Both the position numbers and the translations under genes were made by a program. From Paracoccaceae bacterium (GTDB taxonomy: Bacteria; Pseudomonadota; Alphaproteobacteria; Rhodobacterales; Rhodobacteraceae), in NCBI GenBank assembly GCA_026419405.1, contig JANZZL010000017.1:1-61678 (forward strand): a DNA stretch of 61,678 bases, given 5' to 3'. Below are positions 43,946 to 53,165 of this stretch, piece by piece. How positions within the stretch are numbered: the first letter of the stretch is position 1; each line of letters begins with the position of its first letter. The notes under the pieces are model-generated. The model did no database searches, was not told the origin of the DNA, and saw only the letters and a program-made list of their open reading frames with translations.

Positions 43946-44479
43946 TCAGCGCACCCTGGCGAGCGCGTCGAGGAGCTCGGCCCGCAGCACTGCGCGTTCC
44001 TCGGGGGAGAGGAAGGCGCCGATCTCCACCTCGCGGCCGCCGCCCCTGAGGGTGAGATACTTCTCCACCGGCCCGCCCGATTCGTGCATCTCGACCCGCA
44101 CCCAGTAGGGGTCGGCGGCCCAGTCGCGCACCCGGCCGCGCGGCTCGCGCCGGACGAGCTGGATCCGGTCGCGCCAGAGGGTGAGCTCCTCGGTCAGCGC
44201 GCCGTCCTGCGCGTTGCGGCGGATCGCCCACCACAGCCCCCAGAGGGTGAGCACGACGAAGGGCAGGAGACCCCAGAGAACGGGCGAGCCCAGCACCGAC
44301 AGCAGCGGCAGCGCCAGCGCGCCCGCGGTGAGGCCCACGAACCAGACGAAGCCCTCGGGGCTGAGCGAGCGGTGCGGCCAGAGGGTGAGCCGGGCGGCGG
44401 GCGGGTCGCCATCGGCGAAGCGGAAGGCCCCGGATCGCTCCGGGGCCCCCTCGGGTTCCTTCACCCAGGCGTGCGGCAT
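43946..44479 (-). CDS. DUF2244 membrane protein linked to ctaD
   Basis: A protein of 177 residues of the DUF2244 family. Two membrane helices lie at about residues 42-85 (FVWFVGLTAGALALPLLSVL and GLLPFVVLTLWGLWWAIRRN), followed by a soluble C-terminal domain (LTLWRDRIQLVRREPRGRVR). It begins 1 base after the ctaD stop (TGAGATG), so it is translationally coupled. Genes of this family often sit beside oxidase genes, which suggests a role in oxidase assembly or function, but none is proven. Confidence 0.87.
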   Translation of the reverse strand: MPHAWVKEPEGAPERSGAFRFADGDPPAARLTLWPHRSLSPEGFVWFVGLTAGALALPLLSVLGSPVLWGLLPFVVLTLWGLWWAIRRNAQDGALTEELTLWRDRIQLVRREPRGRVRDWAADPYWVRVEMHESGGPVEKYLTLRGGGREVEIGAFLSPEERAVLRAELLDALARVR

Positions 44480-44480
44480 C

Positions 44481-46157
44481 TCAGTGGGCGTGGCTCCGGT
44501 CCCAGTCGCTCGGCTTGGGCAGCACCTCGAAGGTGTGCTCCGGCGGCGGCGAGGGCAGCGTCCACTCGAGCGTGTCGGCGTGCTCGTTCCAGTAGTTGTT
44601 CTCGGTCACCCGGCGCCCGTAGAGCAGCGTGTAGAACACGATGCCGATGAACAGCAGGAACGAGGCGAAGGCGATGAAGGCGCCGACCGAGGACCACCAG
44701 TTCCAGTAGGCGAAGGCCTCGGGGTAGTCGATGTAGCGGCGCGGCATGCCCTGGCGGCCCAGGAAGTGCTGCGGGAAGAAGGTGAGGTTCGAGCCGATGA
44801 ACATCATCCAGAAGTGCAGCTTGCCCGCCCATTCGGGATACTGCCGGCCCGACATCTTGCCGATCCAGTAGTAGAAGCCGGCAAAGATGCAGAACACCGC
44901 GCCGAGGCTCATCACGTAGTGGAAATGCGCCACGACGTAGTAGGTGTCGTGATAGGCGCGGTCCACGGCGGCCTGGCTGAGCACGATGCCGGTGACGCCG
45001 CCCACGGTGAACAGGAACAGGAAGCCGAAGGCCCAGAGCATCGGCGTCCTGAACTCGATCGAGCCGCCCCACATCGTGGCGATCCACGAGAAGATCTTGA
45101 TGCCGGTCGGCACCGCGATGACCATCGTGGCGAGCATGAAGTAGCTCTGCTGCGTCAGGCTCATGCCCACCGTGTACATGTGGTGCGCCCAGACGACGAA
45201 GCCCAGCACGCCGATCGCGATCATCGCCCAGACCATCGGCAGGTAGCCGAACACCGGCTTGCGCGAGAAGGTGGCGACCACGTGGCTGATGATGCCGAAG
45301 CCGGGGATGATGATGATGTAGACCTCGGGGTGGCCGAAGAACCACAGGATGTGCTGGTAGAGCACCGGGTCGCCGCCGCCGGCCGGGTCGAAGAAGGTGG
45401 TGCCGAAGTTGCGGTCGGTCAGCAGCATGGTGATCGCGCCGGCCAGCACGGGAAGCGCGAGCAGGATGAGCCAGGCGGTGACGAAGATCGACCACGCGAA
45501 GAGCGGCACCTTGAACAGCGTCATGCCCGGCGCGCGCATGTTCAGGAAGGTGGTGATCATGTTGATCGCGCCGAGGATCGACGAGGCGCCCGAGAGGTGG
45601 ACGGCGAAGATCGCGAAGTCCATCGACATGCCCTGCTCGGTCGTCGAGAGCGGCGGGTAGAGCACCCAGCCCACGCCCGAGCCGAGCTGCCCGTTGCCGC
45701 CGGGCGAAAGCAGCGAGGCGATGCCGAGCGAGACGCCCGCCACGAACATCCAGTAGGAGAGGTTGTTGAGCCGCGGGAAGGCCATGTCGGGGGCGCCGAT
45801 CATCAGCGGCATGAAGTAGTTGCCGAAGCCGCCGAAGAGCGCCGGAATCACCACGAAGAACATCATCAGCACGCCGTGGTACGTGATCATCACGTTCCAG
45901 AGGTGCCCGTTCGGGGTGCATTCGCCCTCGGCCGCGGCCGAGAGGAAGCGCGCCCCCTCCTCGCACATGTACTGCACGCCGGGGTGCATGAGTTCCAGGC
46001 GCATGTAGATCGTGAACGCCACCGCGATGAAGCCCACCACGCCGGCCGTGAAGAGGTAGAGGATGCCGATGTCCTTGTGGTTGGTCGACATGAACCAGCG
46101 GGTGAAGAAGCCCCGCGTGTCCTTCTCCCCGTGGCCGTGAACGGCTGCGTCCGCCAT
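44481..46157 (-). CDS. ctaD: Cytochrome c oxidase subunit I (aa3 type)
   Basis: The heme-copper core of the terminal oxidase in the inner membrane; reduces oxygen to water and pumps protons. The protein has 558 residues and twelve membrane helices. Key features are intact: [12 protein letters not shown] (D-channel entry), WFFGHPEVY (CuB His, cross-linked Tyr and the conserved Glu), WAHHMYTVG (two CuB His), and VVAHFHYV (heme a and a3 His). ATG at 46157 has GGGAG nine bases upstream. Subunit II, III and assembly genes are not nearby, as in Rhodobacter and Paracoccus, where ctaD stands apart. The frame happens to stay open for 2 kb upstream, but that part is not coding. Confidence 0.97.
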   Translation of the reverse strand: MADAAVHGHGEKDTRGFFTRWFMSTNHKDIGILYLFTAGVVGFIAVAFTIYMRLELMHPGVQYMCEEGARFLSAAAEGECTPNGHLWNVMITYHGVLMMFFVVIPALFGGFGNYFMPLMIGAPDMAFPRLNNLSYWMFVAGVSLGIASLLSPGGNGQLGSGVGWVLYPPLSTTEQGMSMDFAIFAVHLSGASSILGAINMITTFLNMRAPGMTLFKVPLFAWSIFVTAWLILLALPVLAGAITMLLTDRNFGTTFFDPAGGGDPVLYQHILWFFGHPEVYIIIIPGFGIISHVVATFSRKPVFGYLPMVWAMIAIGVLGFVVWAHHMYTVGMSLTQQSYFMLATMVIAVPTGIKIFSWIATMWGGSIEFRTPMLWAFGFLFLFTVGGVTGIVLSQAAVDRAYHDTYYVVAHFHYVMSLGAVFCIFAGFYYWIGKMSGRQYPEWAGKLHFWMMFIGSNLTFFPQHFLGRQGMPRRYIDYPEAFAYWNWWSSVGAFIAFASFLLFIGIVFYTLLYGRRVTENNYWNEHADTLEWTLPSPPPEHTFEVLPKPSDWDRSHAH

Positions 46158-46221
46158 GAAGATGCTCCCGAGTTCCCGTGGTTCCGGCGCGGGCGACTCC
46201 CCCGCGCGCTTTGCCGAACCT

Positions 46222-46251
46222 TCTAGAGGCATCGCCGGACCGGGGCAACAA
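46222..46251 (-). promoter_or_regulatory. Possible promoter of ctaD
   Basis: On the minus strand TTGTTG and TCTAGA are separated by 18 bases and lie 65 bases before the start. The -10 match is poor. The strong terminator just upstream implies that ctaD needs a promoter here. Confidence 0.35.
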
Positions 46252-46273
46252 TTCGCGGCGTTGAATGGGTGGG

Positions 46274-46328
46274 AAAAAACAGCGCAGGGGCCGGCCGCCG
46301 CGGGCGCATTCCGGCCGCGGCGGCCGGC
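46274..46328 (-). terminator. Strong intrinsic terminator of the small secreted protein gene
   Basis: On the minus strand two perfect 14-base arms (GCCGGCCGCCGCGG and its complement, 46290-46328) flank an 11-base loop, followed after ten bases by six T residues. It separates the upstream gene from ctaD. Confidence 0.75.
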
Positions 46329-46342
46329 GGGGGACCGGCGCG

Positions 46343-46714
46343 TCAGAACCAGTCGGGCGGGTAGTCCGGGTGCCGGTCCCCGGCCGGATCCCAGGGGATG
46401 GTCGTGCCGGGGTAGACGACGATGAAGGTGCCCGCCTCGATCTGGCCGCGGATGAATGCCTCGTCGAGTTCCACGAGCGCGCCGTCGATGCTGACGAGGC
46501 GCTTGCGCGCGGCCTGCGCCGCGGAGCCCGGCGCGGCCGGCCTGCCGGCCGGGTCCGCCGCGGTCACGGAGAGGATGACGGAGTCGGGGCCCGGCCCGCG
46601 CGCCTGGGCGGAGCGGATGCCGAGGTGGCGGGCGGTCTCGCAGGCGGGCGCGGGGGCGGGCAGGGCGGGGAGGAGCACGGCCAGAGCGGCCGCGGAAGCG
46701 GGCAGAAATCGCAT
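46343..46714 (-). CDS. Small secreted protein of unknown function
   Basis: A protein of 123 residues that I do not recognise. The signal peptide is clear (about residues 1-24, [21 protein letters not shown]), and one cysteine follows at once ([14 protein letters not shown]). The C-terminus reads [20 protein letters not shown] and ends HPDYPPDWF, aromatic and Pro-rich. A TTG start 5 codons earlier is possible, but AAGGA lies seven bases before ATG at 46714. It has its own strong terminator. It follows the lectin-like gene after 126 bases on the same strand and could belong with it. It is not an obvious oxidase assembly factor despite lying beside ctaD. Confidence 0.75.
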   Translation of the reverse strand: MRFLPASAAALAVLLPALPAPAPACETARHLGIRSAQARGPGPDSVILSVTAADPAGRPAAPGSAAQAARKRLVSIDGALVELDEAFIRGQIEAGTFIVVYPGTTIPWDPAGDRHPDYPPDWF

Positions 46715-46840
46715 GGGATGGTCCTTCAATGAACTGTCGCAAGAATACGGCGATCCTGCGCCTCGCGGGCCCGGCCGGCCACTCCGGAATTCCGGACCCG
46801 GCCGGGGCGGCCCGGCCGGGGAGGGGGTGGCGGCCCGACC

Positions 46841-48364
46841 TCAGCCCGCGAACACCGCCGTCTCGCCGAGGCCGAGCGGGAAGGTCTGCCCGCCGACCAC
46901 CGCCTTCACTCGGCCGAGGTTCGCCGGCACGGTGTAGCGCACCTGCTCGAAGGCGGGCACGGTCAGGTCGCCGGCGGGCAGGGTCACCCACATGAGCCCG
47001 TCGTTCTCGTGGAAGAACCGCGCGCGGACCGGCGCGTCGGTGGCGTTGCGGACCGCGACGCTGGTGTCGAAGCCGAGGACGACCTCGTCGCCGGGCAGGA
47101 AGCTGCCGACGAAGCGGCCGTTGGCGGTGATCCGGACCGAGGGCATCGCGTTGTGGAACACCCATTCGGCGCGGCCGCCCGGGGCCAGGGTGAATTCGCC
47201 CGCGGGCAGGGGCGCCAGCATCACGAGGTCGCCGGGGTTGTACATGCGGACGACCTGCTCGGACGGGGTGCCGTTCCGGACCGTCAGGCTGGCCTGCGGC
47301 GGCACCGTGACGCTGTCGGCCGGCGGCATGGCGAAGGCGTAGGACGGCGTGAAGAAGCAGTGGATCTGCTGCGGCCCGGCCTGTGTCGGGCCCGGGGTCT
47401 GGGTGATCGTGGTGGTGGCGAGCGGGTTGGAGATGTCGAGGTCGATGCGCACGTTGTCGTTGTTGCGGTGGTTGGGATCGTAGACGAGGATCGAGAGGTC
47501 CTCGCCGTCGAGATCGTAGCCCCAGGCCAGCACCTGGTGGTTCCGGCCCATCTGGAAGGGGTCGAGGGTCTTGACGAGGACGAGCGCCATCGGCATCGGC
47601 CGGTTGGCGTCGAGCCCGGCGCGGATCTTCGGCCATTCCTCGCGGATCGCCACCCAGGCGCGCCCGTGCGGCGTCAGGCCGGCCTGCGAGGCCCAGGTCT
47701 CGTGGTCGGGCAGCGCGGGGTTCATCAGGTGCATGTAGCGCAGCGGGCCGCCGGGCAGCTCGAAGCTGTCGAACAGCCGGCGCACGATGAAGTCGAAGAG
47801 CGGCCCGGCGGTGGGGCCCGGCGCGCCCGAGACCGGCGGGCGGGGCAGGCCGGCCTCGAAGTAGTCGCGCGCGGCGAAGACCATGCCGCCGCAGAGCCCG
47901 TTCGCGGCATCGCCGATGGCCACGTTCTGGCCGAGCACGTTGATCTGGATGTCGGGTGCGTGGGGGAAGAAGTTCGGGAAGTCGAAGCCCCTGGTGGACG
48001 GGGTGAAGCCGGTGACCCGCACCATCGTGATGTTGGTGCCGGTGGCCCAGAGCGCATGCCCCTGCGGGTGGTAGATCACCAGATTGCCGTCGTCCTGAAG
48101 GACGAGCTGCGCGCCGGGGTTGCCGTGTGTGCCGCTGGCCCAGACGGCGCCCGCGGCATCGTAGAGCACGAGGTTGCCGTCGCCCTGCATGTAGGCCGCG
48201 CCGATCTGGCGCCCGTCGGTGCCGGTCGCCCACTTGGGCTTGCCGTTCGCGCGGTAGAGCACCAGGTTGCCGTCGCCCTGCATCACGAGGCAATGCCGCC
48301 CGTTCGGCGAGCGGAGTTCCTGATCGGTCATGAGGGATTGGTCGGCCAGAAGACGGTCGGTCAT
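46841..48364 (-). CDS. Bulb-type lectin protein with papain-like core and duplicated C-terminal beta domain
   Basis: A protein of 507 residues. Residues 20-110 carry three mannose-binding QxDxNxVxY motifs (Q29-Y37, Q60-Y68, Q90-Y98), a complete bulb-type (monocot mannose-binding) lectin domain. The middle part has C158 in [16 protein letters not shown]276 in [12 protein letters not shown] and D296 in [11 protein letters not shown], in the order and context of papain-like cysteine peptidases; this is inference. Residues about 365-507 contain two diverged copies of a roughly 70-residue unit ([18 protein letters not shown] and [18 protein letters not shown]). There is no classical signal peptide, so export, if any, is non-Sec. 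GAGG precedes the ATG. Confidence 0.82.
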   Translation of the reverse strand: MTDRLLADQSLMTDQELRSPNGRHCLVMQGDGNLVLYRANGKPKWATGTDGRQIGAAYMQGDGNLVLYDAAGAVWASGTHGNPGAQLVLQDDGNLVIYHPQGHALWATGTNITMVRVTGFTPSTRGFDFPNFFPHAPDIQINVLGQNVAIGDAANGLCGGMVFAARDYFEAGLPRPPVSGAPGPTAGPLFDFIVRRLFDSFELPGGPLRYMHLMNPALPDHETWASQAGLTPHGRAWVAIREEWPKIRAGLDANRPMPMALVLVKTLDPFQMGRNHQVLAWGYDLDGEDLSILVYDPNHRNNDNVRIDLDISNPLATTTITQTPGPTQAGPQQIHCFFTPSYAFAMPPADSVTVPPQASLTVRNGTPSEQVVRMYNPGDLVMLAPLPAGEFTLAPGGRAEWVFHNAMPSVRITANGRFVGSFLPGDEVVLGFDTSVAVRNATDAPVRARFFHENDGLMWVTLPAGDLTVPAFEQVRYTVPANLGRVKAVVGGQTFPLGLGETAVFAG

Positions 48365-48379
48365 GGAAAACCTCGTTGT

Positions 48380-48408
48380 TCCAAATGGTGGCTTGCGCCG
48401 GTTGTCAA
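48380..48408 (-). promoter_or_regulatory. Possible promoter of the lectin/papain-like gene
   Basis: A perfect TTGACA (48403-48408, minus strand) is followed after 17 bases by TTTGGA, a poor -10. It lies 15 bases before the start codon. An activator-dependent promoter is possible. Confidence 0.35.
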
Positions 48409-48475
48409 TGCGGCGAGCATTGCACGTCAGGGGCGAATCGGGAAGCCCCGGCGATGGCGGGGCGGCCGCGCGGGC

Positions 48476-49126
48476 TCAGGCCGCGAAGACCCGGTCGAAG
48501 GTGCGCATCAGCGCCGCGTCGAGATCGGCCATCGTCACCGGCAGGCCGAGGTCCACGAGGCTTGTCACCCCGTGGCCGCGGATCCCGCAGGGCACGATGC
48601 CCTCGAAATGCGACAGGTCGGGATCGACGTTGACCGACAGGCCGTGGAACGAGACCCAGCGCCTGAGCCGGATGCCGATGGCGGCGATCTTGTCCTCGCG
48701 CGGCGTGCCGTCGGGCAGGGGCGGCTTCTCGGGGCGCGCGACCCAGACGCCGACGCGGCCGCTGCGGACCTCTCCCCTGACGCCGAACTCGGCCAGAGCG
48801 GCGATCACCCAGCGCTCGAGGTCGCGCACGAAGCAGCCCACGTCGCGGCCGCGGCGGTTGAGGTCGAGCATGGTGTAGACCACCCGCTGGCCGGGTCCGT
48901 GATAGGTGAACTGGCCGCCGCGTCGCGCCTCATGGACCGGCAGGCCGAGCGGGTTCGAGATGTCCTCCGGCCGGGCGGAGGTGCCGGCGGTGTAGAGCGC
49001 GGGGTGCTCGAGCAGCCAGAGCGCCTCGTCGGCGCGGCCCGCGGCGATGGCGGCGACGCGCGCCTCCATCGCGGCGAGCGCCGCCTCGTAGGGCACGGGT
49101 CGGTCGGAGACGATCCAGTCTACCAT
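48476..49126 (-). CDS. lipB: Octanoyl-[acyl-carrier protein]:protein N-octanoyltransferase
   Basis: Transfers octanoate from ACP to the lipoyl domains of 2-oxo acid dehydrogenases and the glycine cleavage system. The protein has 216 residues. The catalytic Lys is K146 in [19 protein letters not shown] and the catalytic Cys is C180 in [15 protein letters not shown]. The substrate motif [20 protein letters not shown] is intact. ATG at 49126 fits the family N-terminus; 37 further upstream residues in frame are Pro-rich and unlikely. No ribosome binding site is evident. LipA is not in the window. Confidence 0.94.
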   Translation of the reverse strand: MVDWIVSDRPVPYEAALAAMEARVAAIAAGRADEALWLLEHPALYTAGTSARPEDISNPLGLPVHEARRGGQFTYHGPGQRVVYTMLDLNRRGRDVGCFVRDLERWVIAALAEFGVRGEVRSGRVGVWVARPEKPPLPDGTPREDKIAAIGIRLRRWVSFHGLSVNVDPDLSHFEGIVPCGIRGHGVTSLVDLGLPVTMADLDAALMRTFDRVFAA

Positions 49127-49252
49127 CGGGGCGGTGTAGACCCGCGGCGGGCCGGAGGGAAGCCCGCGCGGGGGCGGCGGCGGGGGTGCAACATGCCCCT
49201 TCACATCGCGGGGGCGAGCCGCTATATCGCCCCGCACCGATGCCAGAGACGT

Positions 49253-49339
49253 GCGGTCGTGGCGGAATTGGTAGACGCGCAGCGTTGAGGTCGCTGTTCC
49301 CTAACCGGAGTGGAAGTTCGAGTCTTCTCGACCGCACCA
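49253..49339 (+). tRNA. tRNA-Leu (anticodon GAG)
   Basis: The acceptor stem GCGGTCG pairs with CGACCGC, followed by ACCA, so the CCA end is encoded. The anticodon stem CAGCG/CGCTG encloses TTGAGGT, giving anticodon GAG (codons CUC and CUU). The long variable arm (TTCCCTAACCGGAG) and the T-loop GTTCGAGTC fit a leucine class II tRNA. Length is 87 bases. Confidence 0.97.
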
Positions 49340-49508
49340 ACTGGACGGGCGGGCGGCATGGCCTGCCCGCTTCCGCATCATCCGGCCCGACAGGTGTGCG
49401 CCGCCGCCCGCCGCGGGGTGCGGCGAAGGCGTCCGTGTCGCATTCATCACTTCGGGGGTCGCTTTTCGCACGGTGTCTCTGCTAAAGTCTGGGTTGATGC
49501 GCTCGCTG

Positions 49509-49523
49509 TTGCCTGGGGCAACC
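49509..49523. promoter_or_regulatory. Perfect inverted repeat in the leader of the polyamine transporter operon
   Basis: GTTGCC-TGG-GGCAAC lies 68 bases before the TTG start of the ABC transporter gene. It could be a small operator or an RNA hairpin. A -10-like TAAAGT is found about 25 bases upstream of it. The 251-base gap after tRNA-Leu holds no gene. Confidence 0.4.
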
Positions 49524-49590
49524 GCGTTCGCTTAAGTCCGATGCCACAAGTGCGGCGCCAAGCCGCCGGGGATGAAACAGGGGAAACGTC

Positions 49591-50694
49591 TTGGCGGCAG
49601 CCCAGCAGGTCGGCGCATTCGTCGAGTTCGACAGGGTCCAGAAGAGTTATGACGGCGAGACCCTCGTGGTGAAGGACCTCAACCTCGCCATGCCGAAGGG
49701 CGAGTTCCTGACCATGCTGGGGCCCTCGGGGTCGGGCAAGACCACCTGCCTGATGATGCTCGCCGGTTTCGAGACCGCCACCCACGGCGAGATCCGCCTT
49801 GCCGGGCGGCCGATCAACCAGGTGCCGCCGCACAAGCGCGGGATCGGGATGGTGTTCCAGAACTACGCGCTGTTCCCGCACATGACGGTGAACGAGAACC
49901 TTGCCTTCCCGCTGGAGGTGCGCGGCATCGGCAAGGCCGAGCGCGAGGCCAAGATCGCCCGCGCGCTCGACATGGTGAAGATGGGCAAGTTCGGCAACCG
50001 CCGGCCGGCGCAGCTTTCAGGCGGCCAGCAGCAGCGCGTCGCGCTGGCGCGCGCGCTGGTCTTCGACCCCGAGCTGGTGCTGATGGACGAGCCCCTCGGC
50101 GCGCTCGACAAGCAGCTGCGCGAGCACATGCAGTTCGAGATCAAGCACCTGCACGAGAACCTCGGGATCACGGTGGTCTACGTGACCCACGACCAGTCCG
50201 AGGCGCTGACCATGTCGGACCGGGTGGCCGTGTTCAACGACGGGGTGATCCAGCAGCTCGCCCCGCCCGACGAGCTCTACGAGCGTCCGGCCAACAGCTT
50301 CGTCGCGCAGTTCATCGGCGAGAACAACAAGCTGCCCGGCGTGATCGAGGATGTCGATGGCGGCCGCGCCACGGTGCGCCTGGCGACCGGCGAGCTGATC
50401 GACGCCACGCCGGTGAACGTGGGCGGCAGGGGGTCGCGCACGCTGGTCTCGATCCGGCCCGAGCGGGTCGAATACCTGCCCGAACGCATCCCGCCCGGCG
50501 CCCACACGATCGAGGCCGAGGTGCTGGAGTTCATCTACATGGGCGAGAGCTTCCGCACCCGCATGCGGGTGGCGGGGTCGGACGACTTCATCATGAAGAA
50601 CCGCAACGCCGTGGGCCAGCGCAGGCTGCAGCCCGGAGAGAGAATCACCATCGGATGGTCGCCGCAGGATGCGCGCGCGCTCGATCCGCTGTGA
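49591..50694 (+). CDS. ABC transporter ATP-binding protein, polyamine type (PotA-like)
   Basis: A protein of 367 residues. Walker A is GPSGSGKTTC, the signature is QLSGGQQQRVALARAL, Walker B is LVLMDEPLGALD, and the switch His is in VYVTHDQSEALTMSDRV. The C-terminal TOBE domain (about 290-365) is that of the spermidine/putrescine PotA/PotG group. It powers uptake through the two permeases encoded downstream. The start is TTG with AGGGGAAA eight bases upstream. It is first of a four-gene operon: ATPase, binding protein, two permeases. Confidence 0.93.
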   Translation: MAAAQQVGAFVEFDRVQKSYDGETLVVKDLNLAMPKGEFLTMLGPSGSGKTTCLMMLAGFETATHGEIRLAGRPINQVPPHKRGIGMVFQNYALFPHMTVNENLAFPLEVRGIGKAEREAKIARALDMVKMGKFGNRRPAQLSGGQQQRVALARALVFDPELVLMDEPLGALDKQLREHMQFEIKHLHENLGITVVYVTHDQSEALTMSDRVAVFNDGVIQQLAPPDELYERPANSFVAQFIGENNKLPGVIEDVDGGRATVRLATGELIDATPVNVGGRGSRTLVSIRPERVEYLPERIPPGAHTIEAEVLEFIYMGESFRTRMRVAGSDDFIMKNRNAVGQRRLQPGERITIGWSPQDARALDPL

Positions 50695-50744
50695 GCCACC
50701 CCCCGCGAGGGGCACCAACCTGAGACCAACACGGGAGTAGCCAA

Positions 50745-51821
50745 ATGAGAAAGACCCTGATCCTTTCGACCGCCCTTCTGGGCCTGGCGACCGCCGCCTC
50801 GGCCCAGACGCTGACGGTCATGTCCTGGGGCGGCGCCTACGGCGAGAGCCAGGTCGAGGCCTACAACAAGCCCTTCGCCGCCGAGAAGGGCGTGACCGTC
50901 AACATGGTGGACGCCGACAACCCCGCCACCCCGATCAAGGCGATGGTCGAGGCGGGCAACGTCTCGGTGGACGTGGCCGACGTGGAGCTTTCGGACGCGG
51001 TGCGGCTCTGCGACGAGGGTCTGATCGAGCCGATCGACCATTCGAAGCTGCCGCCGGGGGCTGACGGCACGCCGGCCGAGGAGGACTTCATCGACGGCGC
51101 GCTGACCGACTGCGCGGTGGCGAACATCGTGTGGTCCACGATCTACGCCTACGACAAGAGCAAGTTCTCGGGCGAGGTGCCGACCACGATCGCCGACTTC
51201 TTCGACCTGGAGAAGTTCCCCGGCAAGCGCGGCCTGCGCAAGGGCGCGAAGGCGAACCTCGAGCTCGCGCTGATGGCCGACGGCGTGCCCGCCGCCGAGG
51301 TCTATGATGTGCTCGCGACGCCCGAGGGCGTGGACCGCGCCTTCGCCAAGCTCGACACGATCAAGGATCAGGTCGTCTGGTGGGAGGCCGGCGCCCAGCC
51401 GCCGCAGCTTCTGGCCGACGGCGAGGTCGTGATGACCACCGCCTACAACGGCCGGATCTTCGCCGCGGCCACCGCCGAGGGCAAGCCGTTCGAGATCGTC
51501 TGGGACGGCCAGATCATGGACCTCGACCTGTTCGTGATCCCCAAGGGCGCGCCGAACAAGGAGCTCGCGATGGAATACATCGCGTTTGCCACCGACAGCC
51601 AGCGCCTTGCCGACCAGGCGAAGTGGATCAGCTACGGCCCGGCGCGGAAGTCCTCGGCGCCGCTCGTCGGCCTCTACAAGGACGGCAAGACCGAGATGGG
51701 CCCGCACATGCCGACGGCGCCCGAGAACATGAAGAACGCGGTGCTGAACGACTTCGAGTTCTGGGCCGACAACGGGGTCGAGCTCGAGGAGCGCTTCAAC
51801 GCCTGGCTCGCCGCGAACTGA
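50745..51821 (+). CDS. ABC transporter periplasmic substrate-binding protein (polyamine type, PotD-like)
   Basis: A protein of 358 residues with a signal peptide (1-20, LLGLATAASAQ). It is a type II binding protein of the spermidine/putrescine family: LTVMSWGGAYGESQVEAYNK, then the hinge WSTIYAYDKSKFSGEVPTTI and WWEAGAQPPQLLADGEV. The exact ligand cannot be read; related proteins bind polyamines, gamma-aminobutyrate or opine-like amines. It sits between the ATPase and permease genes. Confidence 0.93.
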   Translation: MRKTLILSTALLGLATAASAQTLTVMSWGGAYGESQVEAYNKPFAAEKGVTVNMVDADNPATPIKAMVEAGNVSVDVADVELSDAVRLCDEGLIEPIDHSKLPPGADGTPAEEDFIDGALTDCAVANIVWSTIYAYDKSKFSGEVPTTIADFFDLEKFPGKRGLRKGAKANLELALMADGVPAAEVYDVLATPEGVDRAFAKLDTIKDQVVWWEAGAQPPQLLADGEVVMTTAYNGRIFAAATAEGKPFEIVWDGQIMDLDLFVIPKGAPNKELAMEYIAFATDSQRLADQAKWISYGPARKSSAPLVGLYKDGKTEMGPHMPTAPENMKNAVLNDFEFWADNGVELEERFNAWLAAN

Positions 51822-51880
51822 CCCCAGCAACCGTCCGGGGCGGCGCCCGCCGCCGCCCCGGCGCCAGCCGAGGCACCGCC

Positions 51881-53161
51881 ATGGCCGATCTCGCCAGCGA
51901 CGCGCCCTTCGCGACCCCGGCCCGGGAGTCGCTCAAGACGGCGGACGGCAAGCCGCTCAAGGCCGCGCTCGCCCGCGCGCAGGCCCGCTCGCGGCGGCGG
52001 GCGCTGTTCCTGGTGCTGCCGCTGCTCGTCTTCATCCTCGTCACCTTCGTGTTCCCGATCGGGCAGATGCTGTTCCGGTCGGTCCACAACGATGCCTTCT
52101 CGCGCAACATGCCGAACCTGGTCGCCTGGTTCGAGGCGACCGAGCCGGGGACCGAGCCCGACGAGGCCGCCTATGCGGCGCTGGCGGCCGACCTGAAGCT
52201 TCTGCGCGAGAACCGCACGGCCGGCGAGGTGGGCACGCGGGTGAACTACGAGCTGTCGGGCTCGCGCTCGCTCTTCACCTCGACGGCGCGCAGGGCGAAT
52301 GCGCTCGAGCCGCCGTTCCGCGAGGCGATCCTGGCCGAGAACGAGGGCTGGGCGGACCCGCGGCTGTGGCAGGTGATGCGCGATGCCTCCTCGGCCTACA
52401 CGGCGAACTTCTACCTCGCCGCGGTGGACCTGATGCACACCGAGACGGGCGAGATCGCCAGGGTGCCGCCGGACCGGCAGATCTACGTCAACCTCTTCCT
52501 GCGCACCTTCGCGCTCTCGGCGCTGATCACGGTGCTGACGCTGATCCTGGGCTATCCGATCGCGCACCTGCTCGCCACGCTGCCGCTGCGCTATTCCAAC
52601 ATCCTGATGATCCTCGTGCTGCTGCCGTTCTGGACCTCGCTCCTGGTGCGGACGACGGCCTGGATCGTGCTCCTCCAGCAGCAGGGGGTGATCAACTCCA
52701 CCCTCGTCGCCACCGGCCTGATCGCCGACGACCAGCGGCTGGCGATGATCTACAACCAGACCGGCACGATCATCGCCATGACGCATATCCTGCTGCCGTT
52801 CATGGTGCTGCCGCTCTATTCCGTGATGCGGCCGATCCCGCCCTCCTACGTGCGGGCGGCGCGCTCGCTCGGCGCCTCGTCCTGGAAGGCGTTCCGGTCG
52901 GTCTACTTCCCGATGACGGTGCCGGGCATCGCGGCGGGCGGGCTGCTCGTGTTCATCCTGGCGGTCGGCTACTACATCACGCCGGCGCTGGTGGGCGGCG
53001 CCTCGGGGCAGCTGATCTCGAACCTCATCGCCTATCACATGACCGATTCGCTCAACTGGTCGCTGGCGGCGGCGCTGGCCTCGATCCTGCTCGCGGCGGT
53101 GCTGCTGCTCTACTGGCTCTACGACCGGCTGATCGGCATCGACAACCTGAAGCTCGGGTGA
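51881..53161 (+). CDS. ABC transporter permease, PotB-like
   Basis: A protein of 426 residues, longer than usual (about 290) because of a 110-residue insertion between the first membrane helix (FLVLPLLVFILVTFVFPIGQ) and the transporter core. The insertion (about 70-190) is probably periplasmic and holds charged, Ala-rich helices. The core has five further helices and the ATPase-coupling EAA loop (SYVRAARSLGASSWKAFRSV). GAGG lies eight bases before the ATG. Enlarged first permeases occur in related PotB-type systems of this group. Confidence 0.92.
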   Translation: MADLASDAPFATPARESLKTADGKPLKAALARAQARSRRRALFLVLPLLVFILVTFVFPIGQMLFRSVHNDAFSRNMPNLVAWFEATEPGTEPDEAAYAALAADLKLLRENRTAGEVGTRVNYELSGSRSLFTSTARRANALEPPFREAILAENEGWADPRLWQVMRDASSAYTANFYLAAVDLMHTETGEIARVPPDRQIYVNLFLRTFALSALITVLTLILGYPIAHLLATLPLRYSNILMILVLLPFWTSLLVRTTAWIVLLQQQGVINSTLVATGLIADDQRLAMIYNQTGTIIAMTHILLPFMVLPLYSVMRPIPPSYVRAARSLGASSWKAFRSVYFPMTVPGIAAGGLLVFILAVGYYITPALVGGASGQLISNLIAYHMTDSLNWSLAAALASILLAAVLLLYWLYDRLIGIDNLKLG

Positions 53162-53165
53162 CGCC

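Noticed and set aside
46784-46795. CCGGAATTCCGG palindrome after the lectin-like gene as a terminator
   Set aside because: The stem is short, there is no T-tract and the loop would be too small. It is probably a chance palindrome.
46158-48293. A 2-kb upstream extension of the ctaD frame
   Set aside because: It crosses a strong terminator and two other genes on the same strand in another frame. CtaD starts normally at 46157.
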